From positions 124,001 through 188,000 of the forward strand of contig PASN01000019.1 in assembly GCA_002711995.1 (NCBI GenBank): DNA of 64,000 bases. The letters are read 5' to 3'. The notes beneath the pieces are model-generated. The model was given only the letters and a program-made list of their open reading frames with translations. It was not told where the DNA came from and did not search any database. This DNA is from Halobacteriovoraceae bacterium (GTDB taxonomy: Bacteria; Bdellovibrionota; Bacteriovoracia; Bacteriovoracales; Bacteriovoracaceae). Every line of letters begins with the position of its first letter. Within the stretch, counting starts at the first letter, position 1. Positions 9,903 to 18,496 of the stretch are shown one piece after another. The translations under genes were made by a program, and so were the position numbers.

Positions 9903-9927
9903 TTGGGTCACTCTATGAGCAACCCAA
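9903..9927 (-). terminator. Hairpin downstream of the SulP gene
   Basis: An 11-bp stem (two G-T wobbles) with a 3-nt loop just after the SulP stop codon. It lacks a clear T-tract on the minus strand, so it is either a weak terminator or an mRNA 3'-end stabilising hairpin. Confidence 0.5.
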
Positions 9928-9944
9928 ATAAAATTATTATATTT

Positions 9945-11465
9945 TTAGGCCAATTCGTCAGTGAATACGTGATAGCTAGGATCTTCTTCGATATTGACTT
10001 CAACCATGCTTCCGGCCTTGCCTAAAAGCTTTATGCATTCTTCGCTGAGGTGGCGAATACAAACTCTCTTCCCAACTCTAGAGTACCTCTGAGTTAATTG
10101 ATTTAGAGCTTCAATGCCACTTTGGTCAACCACTCTTGATTCCTTGAAGTCAACAATCACATCTTCAGGATCATTTTGTGGATCAAACTTTTCATGAAAT
10201 GCGGCAATCGATGCAAAGAACAAAGGGCCATAGATTTCATAGTGCTTAACACCCTTATCATCTACGCGCTTTCTTGCTCTAATTCTTACCGAGTTGTCCC
10301 AAGCAAAAACAAGTGCAGCTAAGATCACGCCCACTAAAACGGCAATGGCCAGGTCAAAAACAAGAGTTAAAACTGTCACTGCGACAATTATGATAGCGTC
10401 AGCTTTAGGTACTTTATGTAGGATTTTAAATGTTGCCCACTCAAAGGTTCCAATACTGACCATAAACATCAGACCTACAAGCGCTGCCATAGGTATCTGT
10501 TCAATTAGCCCAGATGCAAAAAGTATAAACACTAGTAAAGATATTGCCGCTACGATACCGGAGAGTCTGCTTCTTCCTCCAGAGCTTACATTGATAATAC
10601 TTTGGCCGATCATTGCACAACCACCCATACCGCCAAAAAAGCCAGTTACAATATTGGCAAAACCTTGGGCCTTGCATTCTTTGTTTCCTTGACCTCTAGT
10701 TTCAGTCATCTCATCAATAAGAGTTAGGGTAAGTAGGGATTCAATAAGCCCAATGCCCGCCAAAATTAATGAATAGGGAAGGATGATCTTTAAAGTTTCA
10801 AAAGTGAATGGAACTTGTGGAAAGTGAAAGCTTGGAAGCCCGGCTTTGATTGATGCCAGGTCCCCAACTGTTTTGGTATCAAGGTCAAGCCCTATCGCAA
10901 TAACGGAAACCGTTAGAATTGCTGCCAATGGAGCGGGGATTGCTTTTGAGACCTTTGGTAAAAGGTAGATGATCGCCATTGTTACAGCACATAAACCAAG
11001 CATGAGAGCTAGAGGTCCACTGGCAAGCCATGAGCCGTCAGCTGTTTTAAAGTGTTGGAGTTGTGCCATTCCGATTATGATCGCAAGGCCGTTAACAAAG
11101 CCATATATAACAGGCGCAGGAACCAACCTGATAAACTTTCCAAGCTTCAATAATCCAACCGCAACCTGAATAATTCCCATAAGAACAACTGTTGCAAAAA
11201 GGTACTCAACTCCATGTGAAGTAACTAGGTTTACCATAACTACGGCAAGGGCACCTGTGGCTCCGGATATCATTCCAGGTCTTCCTCCAAAAGCTGAGGT
11301 AATAAAACACACCATAAAGGCCGCATATAACCCTAAAATGGGGGATACTCCTGCTACCAAAGCAAAAGCAACTGCCTCAGGCACGAGTGCCAATGCTACG
11401 GTCAATCCGGATAAAATCTCAGTTTTATGATCAATGCCTTTAAGTTTTGAGAATGATAAAATCAT
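9945..11465 (-). CDS. SulP-family anion transporter with STAS domain
   Basis: Integral inner-membrane transporter of 506 residues. The N-terminal part shows the SulP signature ALALVPEAVAFALVAGVSPILGLYAAF and many hydrophobic helices up to about residue 385. A C-terminal STAS domain follows (about 400-506, VVDQSGIEALNQL). SulP proteins carry sulfate, bicarbonate or dicarboxylates; the substrate cannot be read from sequence. Some relatives have a carbonic anhydrase neighbour, but none is present here. GAAGG lies 5 nt upstream of the ATG. It appears monocistronic. Confidence 0.9.
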   Translation of the reverse strand: MILSFSKLKGIDHKTEILSGLTVALALVPEAVAFALVAGVSPILGLYAAFMVCFITSAFGGRPGMISGATGALAVVMVNLVTSHGVEYLFATVVLMGIIQVAVGLLKLGKFIRLVPAPVIYGFVNGLAIIIGMAQLQHFKTADGSWLASGPLALMLGLCAVTMAIIYLLPKVSKAIPAPLAAILTVSVIAIGLDLDTKTVGDLASIKAGLPSFHFPQVPFTFETLKIILPYSLILAGIGLIESLLTLTLIDEMTETRGQGNKECKAQGFANIVTGFFGGMGGCAMIGQSIINVSSGGRSRLSGIVAAISLLVFILFASGLIEQIPMAALVGLMFMVSIGTFEWATFKILHKVPKADAIIIVAVTVLTLVFDLAIAVLVGVILAALVFAWDNSVRIRARKRVDDKGVKHYEIYGPLFFASIAAFHEKFDPQNDPEDVIVDFKESRVVDQSGIEALNQLTQRYSRVGKRVCIRHLSEECIKLLGKAGSMVEVNIEEDPSYHVFTDELA

Positions 11466-11605
11466 GAATACCTTCGAATAGTGAACAAACCAGCCTGGAT
11501 ATGGCCTAAGGCCAAGGTTTAGGACTGTTTAATTTATAATTTTGCAAAATATATCCTCTCATTTGCCGCTAGGCAATAATTAATTAAATTAATTTTATGC
11601 TAGGA

Positions 11606-11631
11606 GAGCGAAGGTTTTAACACCTTCGCTC
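11606..11631. terminator. Perfect 10-bp hairpin after the Q-rich secreted protein gene
   Basis: GAGCGAAGGT/ACCTTCGCTC with a 6-nt loop, 14 nt past the stop of the minus-strand gene ending at 11645. The minus-strand side has no T-tract, so termination may be inefficient. Confidence 0.55.
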
Positions 11632-11644
11632 AAGAGATTTTGTC

Positions 11645-12211
11645 CTACATTTGCTCACTGTGTGATTCGGTTTTTTGATCACTTTCAGGGGTCTCTGTTT
11701 GCTCTTGTTTTAGGCTTTCTTCTTGGGCCTGCTTCTTTGGAGCCTCCTGGGCCTGTTTAGGAGATGTTCTATTCAATGTAACAGCATTGCCGTCAAACTT
11801 GGCCTCTTTGGCCACAAAAAACTCTTTCTTATCAAGCTTAACCAATCTTCCTTTTGCCTGAATTTTAGTCTTTCCATCAGTTATTTCTGGCAAATTTGCA
11901 GGCTGTCCCAAGTCAACTACTAAGCGGTCATTGCCTTTGTTTGGTTTTATTAGGACCACAAGAGATTCGCTATGTTTTTCCTTTTTAGTCTCCTGTCCTT
12001 TGGGAGCGATTCTTACTGTTTTGTGTTTTAGAATTGTCCCTTGGACTTGCCGCATTTCCCGAGCTTTTTTAAGGGTGTCTTTTTTTACATCTTGTTGCTG
12101 TTGAACATTACCTTGTTCGGGATTGACGGTCTTTGCTTCCCCTTCATGTTCTCCGGCGTAGGCAATGCCTCCGGCTAAAAATATTGATAGTATTGTGCTT
12201 TTAATTTTCAT
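11645..12211 (-). CDS. Secreted protein with Gln/Glu-rich tail, unknown function
   Basis: 188 residues with a signal peptide ending in AYAGEH. A Q-rich segment (QQQQ) is followed by a compact basic β-rich core (about 50-145: QGTILKHKTVRIAPKG, LVVLIKPNKGNDRLVVDLG) that could be a small OB- or SH3-like barrel. The tail is low complexity and contains a short direct repeat (PKQAQEA, PKKQAQEE). I do not recognise a family. AGGAATGAGTT precedes the ATG. It lies 18 nt after a Tyr/Asp-rich gene, so the three small genes at 11645-12838 are probably one transcript. Confidence 0.7.
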   Translation of the reverse strand: MKIKSTILSIFLAGGIAYAGEHEGEAKTVNPEQGNVQQQQDVKKDTLKKAREMRQVQGTILKHKTVRIAPKGQETKKEKHSESLVVLIKPNKGNDRLVVDLGQPANLPEITDGKTKIQAKGRLVKLDKKEFFVAKEAKFDGNAVTLNRTSPKQAQEAPKKQAQEESLKQEQTETPESDQKTESHSEQM

Positions 12212-12229
12212 AACTCATTCCTTTTGTGA

Positions 12230-12499
12230 TTAAAACAGTCCTTCTTCTTCCCACTCGTATTCGCCCTCAATCCAATCATACTCATACTCATAGTCTGTGT
12301 AATCGTAGTCGAATGTTTCATCGTCATAGGCGTAGTAGTCGTAAAACCAGTCGTCATCAGCGTCGTAATAGTCATACGATGTGTCGTCATACCAGCCTGC
12401 ATCGTAATAATCATAGTAGTTGTAGTCATCGACCAATGCATTGGCGTTAAAACTTGAAATCATCAATGCAAAGGCGAATATGCTTAAAATCTTTTTCAT
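12230..12499 (-). CDS. Small secreted Tyr/Asp-rich protein
   Basis: 89 residues: a 21-residue signal peptide (to NANA) then 68 residues with 19 Tyr, 18 Asp, many Glu and no Lys or Arg. Recurrent units are YYDAGW, DYYDADDDWFYDYY and EGEYEWEEE. An AGGAGG site 5 nt before the ATG gives strong support for expression. It is a paralogue of the adjacent upstream lipoprotein gene. The composition suggests a disordered, highly anionic extracellular protein that could bind cations or crosslink through tyrosine; function unknown. Confidence 0.8.
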   Translation of the reverse strand: MKKILSIFAFALMISSFNANALVDDYNYYDYYDAGWYDDTSYDYYDADDDWFYDYYAYDDETFDYDYTDYEYEYDWIEGEYEWEEEGLF

Positions 12500-12520
12500 A
12501 AAGGCCTCCTAAATAGGTTT

Positions 12521-12838
12521 TTAAATTATATCTTCGTCAACTTCCCACTCGTAGTCTCCTTCAAGTGGTTGGTATTCGTAGTCAAGTTCTTCTTCATAGA
12601 GGTCATCATCATAGTCGTATTCCATCTCATCAAAATCGGTGTCGTAGTAGTCGTAAAACCAGTCATCCTCTTCGTCGTAGTAGGGGTCATAGGGAGAGTA
12701 GTAGCCTGCATCGTAATAGTCGTAATAGCTGTCGTAGTAGGTTTCCTCTTGGTAAGGCTCGGGAGTCGCGCAAGAAACCGCTATAAAGCACAACAGTGCC
12801 GCTAATAATCCTTGAAGACTTAATTTTTTTAACTTCAT
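12521..12838 (-). CDS. Tyr/Asp/Glu-rich lipoprotein
   Basis: 105 residues. The ATG at 12838 is chosen because AAGGAG lies 6 nt upstream; the in-frame TTG at 12862 would put the ribosome site inside the gene. The signal peptide ends in a lipobox-like AVSC (C23), so it is probably lipidated. The rest is Tyr/Asp/Glu-rich with YYDYYDAGYY, DDWFYDYYD and EGDYEWEVDED, matching the neighbouring secreted protein motif for motif. It is probably the membrane-anchored partner or duplicate of that protein. No known family recognised. Confidence 0.8.
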   Translation of the reverse strand: MKLKKLSLQGLLAALLCFIAVSCATPEPYQEETYYDSYYDYYDAGYYSPYDPYYDEEDDWFYDYYDTDFDEMEYDYDDDLYEEELDYEYQPLEGDYEWEVDEDII

Positions 12839-12906
12839 CTTAAACTCCTTAGGGTCACGCAATAGTGATGGATGTTTAATGATGTAGCTGCAATTAAAGT
12901 TCCAAT

Positions 12907-13644
12907 TTAAGAAGTGGGAAAGTTTGATTCAAAGTGAGTTGATTCTTTTTGCTTTAAGATATTGTAGGCATAAGCTTTGTCCATTTTGTTGGGATCTAGC
13001 CAGCTGTCAAATTTATCGCTCCTTAAGAAAATGGGGCACCTGTCATGTCCCATTTCTTCAACTTCTTTAGGAGGCTCATCAGTGATTATGGCAAAGGAGG
13101 AGAATTGGATTTTTCCATCGGAGCTAGTCCAAGTGTCATAGAGACAGGGTGCCCACATCATTTTAGCGTTATTGGGTTTAAAATTTATTAGTCTCTTTTT
13201 TCCACTTTGATCTTCAACCCATTCATAGAAACTATAAAAAGGAAAAAGGCCGTGATTCTTCATGAAGAGGCCTTTCCAAGTTTTTCTAGACTCCAAAGCG
13301 TCAATTCTCGCGTTAAAAACATTGTACTTTGAAGGTATCTCCTCTTTAGAGTGGGCCGGTCTAACCCTGTAACGCATGGGACGGACAACCCGCCTTCCTT
13401 GATCGAAAGTTATAACTGGGGCAAAGTAGTTGGGATAAACAACTCCGTCATCTTCAGGTGTTTTAAAGCAACTTGATTTGGATACTCTTTTTAGTCCTAA
13501 AGAATTTTTTAACTCTTGAGGCGAAAGATTCTTCTCATAATTTTGAAGAGATTTTAACTCGTGAAAAGACTTTACATCAGGAAGGGCCTGAAAGTTTGAG
13601 GCGAGGCGCTTAATATCTTTGTCGATTTTAACGCTAAAACACAT
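12907..13644 (-). CDS. SRAP (YedK/HMCES) family protein
   Basis: 245 residues. Members self-process to expose Cys2 and crosslink covalently to abasic sites in single-stranded DNA. The catalytic set is visible: C2 directly after Met1, N111 in NARIDAL, E141 in YEWVED and H200 in GHDRCPIFL. The N-terminus reads MCFS rather than the common MCGR, and the first ~70 residues are divergent. It stands alone between the secreted-protein cluster and the glycan locus, 37 nt from the latter. Confidence 0.85.
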   Translation of the reverse strand: MCFSVKIDKDIKRLASNFQALPDVKSFHELKSLQNYEKNLSPQELKNSLGLKRVSKSSCFKTPEDDGVVYPNYFAPVITFDQGRRVVRPMRYRVRPAHSKEEIPSKYNVFNARIDALESRKTWKGLFMKNHGLFPFYSFYEWVEDQSGKKRLINFKPNNAKMMWAPCLYDTWTSSDGKIQFSSFAIITDEPPKEVEEMGHDRCPIFLRSDKFDSWLDPNKMDKAYAYNILKQKESTHFESNFPTS

Positions 13645-13681
13645 TGCCTCATCATCTCAGACCCTTTGCGATTGGTCAAAG

Positions 13682-16000
13682 CTACGCAGCTATTTTTGGA
13701 GTAATGGCGATAGAAGCGAGCACTTGATTTAACTCGCTTGCCACGTATTCGCACTGCTCTTTTGTCATATCTCCAAAGAAAGGCAAGGCCATTGTTCTCT
13801 CACCAATATTAAGGGTGTTCGGAAGCTGGTCTTCTCCTTTTGTTGGATAGTCTTTCAAGTAGGGTTGGGTATGGATCGGAGTGAAGTATGCGCGCGCCAC
13901 AATATTTCTTTCTTGCAGTTTTTTAATGACTTCGTCTCTATTTAGACCTTCGTTTAAAGTCACAACAAAGACAAACCAGCTCATTTCCACACCTGATTTT
14001 ATGGTCTGAGTCTTTAGCCAAGGTGAATCTTTGAAGGCCTCATTATACCAGGCAGCGGCCCTTTCTCTTTTTGCCAAGATTTCATCAAGCCTTTTCATTT
14101 GAACAACGCCAAGCGCAGCTTGAACTTCACTCATCCTATAGTTGTATCCAAGAACGGCGTGTTCTAGCCACTGGGACATTGTGTCTCTTCCTTGATTCAT
14201 TAGCATTCTGCATTTTCTGGCCACTTCGTCATTGTCTGTGACGATCATGCCGCCTTCGCCCGTTGTAATCTGCTTGTTAGGGTAGAAAGCAAAGCTTGCA
14301 ACATCTCCATAGTTGCCCACTTTTCTATTGTGGAGTTTGGCTCCCAGAGCTTCACAGCTGTCATCCACTAGGAATAGGTTGTGTTCGTTGCACAAGTTTT
14401 CCAGCTTATCCAAAGGAGCAGGATGTCCAAACACATCAACACTAACAATCGCTTTCGTTTTCTCTGAAATTTTGGATTCAGCGTCGCTGACATCAATGCA
14501 GTAGTCATCTTTATTTATATCAACAAAGACTGGAACAGCTCCCACATATAATATGCAATTGACGCTGGCGACAAAGGTGTAGGATGGAACAAGGACCTCA
14601 TCACCAGCGCCAACTCCCAATGCCATAAGCGCTAAGTGTAAACCTGCGGTGCCGGAGCTAACGGCGATGGCATGCTTTCTATTTGTGTATTTTGCAAAGA
14701 GCTCTTCAAATTCTTTTATCTTGGGGCCTAAGGCCAATCTTTTTGATTGCACAACTTCGAGCACCGCTTGCTCTTCTTCACTTGTAATGTCTGGCATGGC
14801 CATAGGGATGTTTAGCGCTTCTGATTTCATCGAATATTCCTTCTTCTTTTTTGAGGGAGTGCCTATCCATAGACACCCTTCACTGTTTAGATCGTTTACT
14901 ACTGTGGAGCCTGCTCCAATAACGGAATTCTTGGCCACTTTCACACCTGGCACAATTGAGCTTCCCACTCCAATCAATGATTCCGCACCTATATGGACGT
15001 TTCCGCAGAGGGTTGTTCCAGGCGCGGCGTGGACAAAGTTTTCTATGACACAGTCATGGTCAATAGAAGAATTTGTGTTAACTATGCAGTGTTCTCCGAG
15101 CTTTGTTTTTGCCTGTATTTTTGCTCCTGCAAAGATTACAGTGCCAGGGCCAACTTTCGCGCTTCTAGAGATCCAAGACTTGGGATGCCTAACCACACCA
15201 AACCTTGAGTAGCGGGTGCTCAGTTTTTTTCGAACCTCAGCTGATCCTATTGCCAAGATTACCAATGCACCTTTTGGTATCTCACTTAAGGGACGCACTT
15301 TGTGTCCATATAAGTGGGTGTTGTGCAAGTTTGTATTATCATCATAAAAACCTGCAATCTCTTTTCCAGACTCTATCGCCGCTTCGTAGACAACTTTGGC
15401 ATGCCCGCCAGCGCCTATTAGGTAGAGACGGTCACTGAGACGTTCCATCGTTTTACCCTTATCAGCATTAACATTGGAGAAGTTAAAGATTGCAAAAAAT
15501 GTCTTAAAAATTAATTTTACATCCAGCCAAAGAGAACGGTTTTCCAAATACTCAATGTCCTTTTGGAACTTATCTCTCCAAGAGAATTGGTTGCGACCAC
15601 ATACTTGAGCAAGCCCTGTTAATCCTGGAAGAACTTTGTGTCTTTGCTGTTCTTGAGAAGAAAAAAATGGCCTATATTCCACAGGTAGTGGGCGTGGGCC
15701 AACAATAGACATCTCTCCTTTGAGAATGTTTAAAATCTCTGGTAGCTCATCTATTGACAGTTTTCTTAATATTCTGCCTATTGGTGTGACCCTTTGCATG
15801 TCATCACCCTTTCCTGTGTGCATAGTGCGAAACTTTATAAGGTTGAAAGGTCTAAGGTCTTTTCCAATTCTTTGTTGACGAAAAAATATAGGTCTGCCCT
15901 GAATGACCAACAGTAAAAGGGAAGTCACCGCCATGATTGGAAGAGTGATTGGCAGACTTAAAAAAATTATAGTTAAATCCAATGCTCTTTTCTTCATCAT
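13682..16000 (-). CDS. PglC-PglD-PglE-like triple fusion: phosphoglycosyl transferase, N-acetyltransferase, aminotransferase
   Basis: 772 residues, three enzymes in one open frame. Residues 1-184 are a monotopic phosphoglycosyl transferase: membrane helix 8-33, FFRQQRIGKDLRPF, catalytic D84-E85 in SIDELPE, SIVGPRPLP. Residues about 190-385 are a PglD/NeuD-type acetyltransferase: YLIGAGGHAKVV, H315 (IDHDC) and H324, left-handed β-helix hexapeptides. Residues about 391-772 are a DegT/DnrJ/EryC1 sugar aminotransferase with Schiff-base K576 (YPNKQITTGEGG). With the upstream dehydratase this would make UDP-di-N-acetylbacillosamine and transfer its phosphosugar to undecaprenyl phosphate. Neisserial PglB is a known PglC-PglD fusion; the third domain is the unusual part. 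The start overlaps the dehydratase stop. Confidence 0.9.
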   Translation of the reverse strand: MMKKRALDLTIIFLSLPITLPIMAVTSLLLLVIQGRPIFFRQQRIGKDLRPFNLIKFRTMHTGKGDDMQRVTPIGRILRKLSIDELPEILNILKGEMSIVGPRPLPVEYRPFFSSQEQQRHKVLPGLTGLAQVCGRNQFSWRDKFQKDIEYLENRSLWLDVKLIFKTFFAIFNFSNVNADKGKTMERLSDRLYLIGAGGHAKVVYEAAIESGKEIAGFYDDNTNLHNTHLYGHKVRPLSEIPKGALVILAIGSAEVRKKLSTRYSRFGVVRHPKSWISRSAKVGPGTVIFAGAKIQAKTKLGEHCIVNTNSSIDHDCVIENFVHAAPGTTLCGNVHIGAESLIGVGSSIVPGVKVAKNSVIGAGSTVVNDLNSEGCLWIGTPSKKKKEYSMKSEALNIPMAMPDITSEEEQAVLEVVQSKRLALGPKIKEFEELFAKYTNRKHAIAVSSGTAGLHLALMALGVGAGDEVLVPSYTFVASVNCILYVGAVPVFVDINKDDYCIDVSDAESKISEKTKAIVSVDVFGHPAPLDKLENLCNEHNLFLVDDSCEALGAKLHNRKVGNYGDVASFAFYPNKQITTGEGGMIVTDNDEVARKCRMLMNQGRDTMSQWLEHAVLGYNYRMSEVQAALGVVQMKRLDEILAKRERAAAWYNEAFKDSPWLKTQTIKSGVEMSWFVFVVTLNEGLNRDEVIKKLQERNIVARAYFTPIHTQPYLKDYPTKGEDQLPNTLNIGERTMALPFFGDMTKEQCEYVASELNQVLASIAITPKIAA
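14830..14842 (-). promoter_or_regulatory. Ribosome-binding-like site at the acetyltransferase/aminotransferase junction
   Basis: AAGGAA (14837-14842) sits 8 nt upstream of the in-frame ATG for residue 391, exactly where a free PglE-like aminotransferase would begin (MKSEALNIPMAMPDIT). It could give internal initiation, or be a relic of a separate gene. Expression is not shown. Confidence 0.4.
15446..15460 (-). promoter_or_regulatory. Ribosome-binding-like site at the phosphoglycosyl transferase/acetyltransferase junction
   Basis: AAGGG (15456-15460) sits 7 nt upstream of the in-frame ATG for residue 185, where a free PglD-like protein would begin (MERLSDRLYLIGAGG). This is the best spacing possible for an internal start; use is inferred. 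Confidence 0.45.
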
Positions 16001-17178
16001 GCCGCCTCTATCTCTTTGGATTGCTCGAACAGGTCTTCGTCAAAAAGGGATTCTTGAAGTGATAAATCGCTGTCGATTGCGGCCCAGAGAAGATTGACGC
16101 TCATTTTACTATGGTTGTTGGCATAAAAAAGAATGTCGAACACCGCTTGAGATATGTCATTGTAGGGACGGCCGTTAAATACCATTGGTGTGAATGGGAT
16201 GTCTCCATCCTTTAGCGTTGCAAAGCTTTGACCATTTTTAAAGAGGTCTTCAGTATTTAGGCTAAGTTCCTCATATAGCTTCTCTCCTGGCCGTGTTCCC
16301 ACAAACTTAATAGGGTAGCTTTTGGGGTTTTTGCCGCACAGAGAAATCATTTTCTTTGCAATGTCCATGATGCGAATTGGTCTTCCCATGTTTAGAAGTG
16401 CAATATCTCCTCGATTGCATGACATACTCGAACTTAAGACGAGACCCACCGCCTCTGGTATCAACATAAAGTAACGAGTCATTCTTTCATCAGTTATGGT
16501 TAATGGTTTGTTTTTAATAATCTGTGAATGAAGTTTTGGAATGAGACTCCCACTACTGCCCGCGACGTTTCCAAATCTGACAGCGCAAAGATCGAGTCCG
16601 TGCTTATTTGCATAGTGGTTCATCATAAGCTCACAAACTCTTTTTGTGGCCCCCATGAGATTGGTGGTGCGGACTGCCTTGTCAGTGGAAATCAAGGTGA
16701 ACTTCTCTATTCCGTGTAACACGCATAGGTTTAGAATGTTTTGTGTCCCTGCTATATTGTTAACAATTCCAGCTTGGGGATTGCTTTCCACCAATGGGAC
16801 ATGTTTAAAAGCGGCAGCATGATAGATGAAATCTGGCTTGTGCTTAACGAACAAATTCTCCATTGGAGTGTATTCACAGATATTTGCCAGTGAAGGGACC
16901 AACTCAATTGAATTTTCTTCACAAACATGTGCTAGAGATTCATTTACTTTATAGAGATTGTACTCTGAGTTATCTACGAGTATTAACGTTTTGAGCTCCA
17001 TTTCGGCCAACTGATTGGCAAGCTCCGAACCAATTGAGCCTCCAGCTCCTGTTACGAGAACTGTTTTACCTTTAGTTCTAGTCCTTAGAGCTTTTAGGTC
17101 GGGTTTTTCGAAGTTTCGGCCGACAATATCCTCTAGGTCCAATTCTAGTGCACTGGGATCATTGAGTGGCTTGGTCAT
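15997..17178 (-). CDS. PglF-like UDP-sugar 4,6-dehydratase, soluble form
   Basis: 393-residue extended SDR of the CapD/PglF group, expected to form the UDP-4-keto-6-deoxy sugar used by the aminotransferase domain downstream. The Rossmann motif TGAGGSIG is at 43-50, and the catalytic block TDKAVRTTNLMGATK (T165, D166, K167, M175, K179) has Met in place of the SDR tyrosine, as in PglF-type inverting/retaining dehydratases. The four N-terminal membrane helices of full-length PglF are absent; a 35-residue polar leader replaces them. GGAG lies 6 nt before the ATG. The TGA stop overlaps the start of the triple-fusion gene. Confidence 0.87.
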   Translation of the reverse strand: MTKPLNDPSALELDLEDIVGRNFEKPDLKALRTRTKGKTVLVTGAGGSIGSELANQLAEMELKTLILVDNSEYNLYKVNESLAHVCEENSIELVPSLANICEYTPMENLFVKHKPDFIYHAAAFKHVPLVESNPQAGIVNNIAGTQNILNLCVLHGIEKFTLISTDKAVRTTNLMGATKRVCELMMNHYANKHGLDLCAVRFGNVAGSSGSLIPKLHSQIIKNKPLTITDERMTRYFMLIPEAVGLVLSSSMSCNRGDIALLNMGRPIRIMDIAKKMISLCGKNPKSYPIKFVGTRPGEKLYEELSLNTEDLFKNGQSFATLKDGDIPFTPMVFNGRPYNDISQAVFDILFYANNHSKMSVNLLWAAIDSDLSLQESLFDEDLFEQSKEIEAA

Positions 17179-17332
17179 GTAATCTCCAATTTTTGATTAG
17201 GTTGGTCTTAATAAGTATAAAGATTTTCTTTATATTCTACTGTTATAGTTCGTATAGTTTTAAAACTTCTTTAATAAAGAAAACTAAAGGCAAAAAATTC
17301 TCTCCTTAGGTATGTGAAATCAATAAATTATA

Positions 17333-18496
17333 ATGAAGTGTAAACAGTGTGGGGGAATATTGACTGTTAAGATAATCTTTATACTTAGCCAAGTTATCTT
17401 GGCGGTCGGAAACTGGATTCTCCTGGCCACAATAGCGAAAAATTATTCGCTGACAGAAACTGGTGACTATAATCTCGCACTCGCTTGCCTGGCACCAACC
17501 TTTTTGTTTTTCTCGTTTCATCTGAAGAATTACTTTCTGGCAAAAGACTCTTCCAATATGGAGTTTTCCCATTATGTGCATACCAGGATTTTAAGTATGG
17601 TGCTGGCGTTGGCGGTGGCGTTGGTGGCGGGAAGTGTCTTGGAAGTTGTAAATCAATTCTTTTGGGGAGTCTTTGTTCTAAAGGCCTCTGAATTAATTTT
17701 TGAATTGCCGTTTATGTACGATCATAAAATAGACAAACTCAAAAGGGCTTCTGGTAGGCATATATTAAGAAGTTTATTGGTCTATGGCTGTTTAGTATTT
17801 TTATTAGAGAGCAAAGTTGGAATATTCACCTCATTTGGAATTTCTGGTCTATTAAGCATTTTGGGAACAATCCCTTATATCCTTACTGTAAATAATCAAG
17901 ACTGGTCTTTCTCTCTTCAGAAGGTAGCCTCATTGATCAGAAGCACTTTTTGGCTTGGAGGTTCGGCCTCGCTTTTGAGTTTAAATATCTCTCTTCCAAG
18001 AATTTTTCTGGCCTACACTTTAGGAAAAGAGGCCACCGCCATTTATTCGGTCTCTTTTGCTTTTTACTCTGTTTGGCAGTTGCTCTTTAATAGTTACCTA
18101 AACTCCATACTGCCAAAGTTTACAAGCGCGAGTTTGAAAGAGAAGGTTGTAATACCTTTGGTGATCTTTATAGCGTGCTCCTTGATATTTATTAATTTCG
18201 ATACAGAAATATACAGGGTAATCTTTGGGCCTGAATACATCAAGGCCACAGAGTTAAGCCCTGGACTTCTAGGAGCAATCTTTCTGTCATTCATTAGTTC
18301 CTATTTTTTTTACGATTTCATGTCCAAGGGAAGCTTTAAAGCTCACTTTAATCTAAACCTCATTGCACTCGGCGTTCATGCCATCGTTTTATACCCCTTA
18401 ATCAAACTTATTGGCATAGAGGCCTGTTATTACTCTTGGACTCTCGCACTGATTGTGCAGTGTGGGCTCTACTGGGCTTGGAGGCCATCCTCATGA
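17333..18496 (+). CDS. Wzx-like polysaccharide flippase
   Basis: 387 residues, almost wholly hydrophobic with about 10-12 predicted membrane helices and no long soluble domain, like MATE/MOP-superfamily Wzx proteins. It probably flips undecaprenyl-linked oligosaccharide across the inner membrane; this rests on topology and on adjacent polymerase and glycosyltransferase genes. The start is uncertain: the ATG at 17333 has no ribosome site and gives an odd polar MKCKQCGG leader. A TTG at 17360 begins just before the first helix but has GGGGGA only 3 nt away. It diverges from the dehydratase gene across 154 nt. Confidence 0.7.
   Translation: MKCKQCGGILTVKIIFILSQVILAVGNWILLATIAKNYSLTETGDYNLALACLAPTFLFFSFHLKNYFLAKDSSNMEFSHYVHTRILSMVLALAVALVAGSVLEVVNQFFWGVFVLKASELIFELPFMYDHKIDKLKRASGRHILRSLLVYGCLVFLLESKVGIFTSFGISGLLSILGTIPYILTVNNQDWSFSLQKVASLIRSTFWLGGSASLLSLNISLPRIFLAYTLGKEATAIYSVSFAFYSVWQLLFNSYLNSILPKFTSASLKEKVVIPLVIFIACSLIFINFDTEIYRVIFGPEYIKATELSPGLLGAIFLSFISSYFFYDFMSKGSFKAHFNLNLIALGVHAIVLYPLIKLIGIEACYYSWTLALIVQCGLYWAWRPSS

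Noticed and set aside
10294-10692. 132-codon plus-strand frame inside the SulP gene
   Set aside because: Antisense to membrane helices of a well-supported transporter; composition is an artefact of hydrophobic codons on the other strand.
12226-12805. Plus-strand Arg/His/Val-rich frames opposite the Tyr/Asp-rich genes
   Set aside because: They are antisense shadows of the repeated GTA/GTC-type codons; the minus-strand frames have signal peptides and strong ribosome sites.
14649-15212. 187-codon plus-strand frame opposite the triple fusion
   Set aside because: It lies wholly inside a gene with intact catalytic motifs on the other strand, and it has no ribosome site or recognisable protein features.
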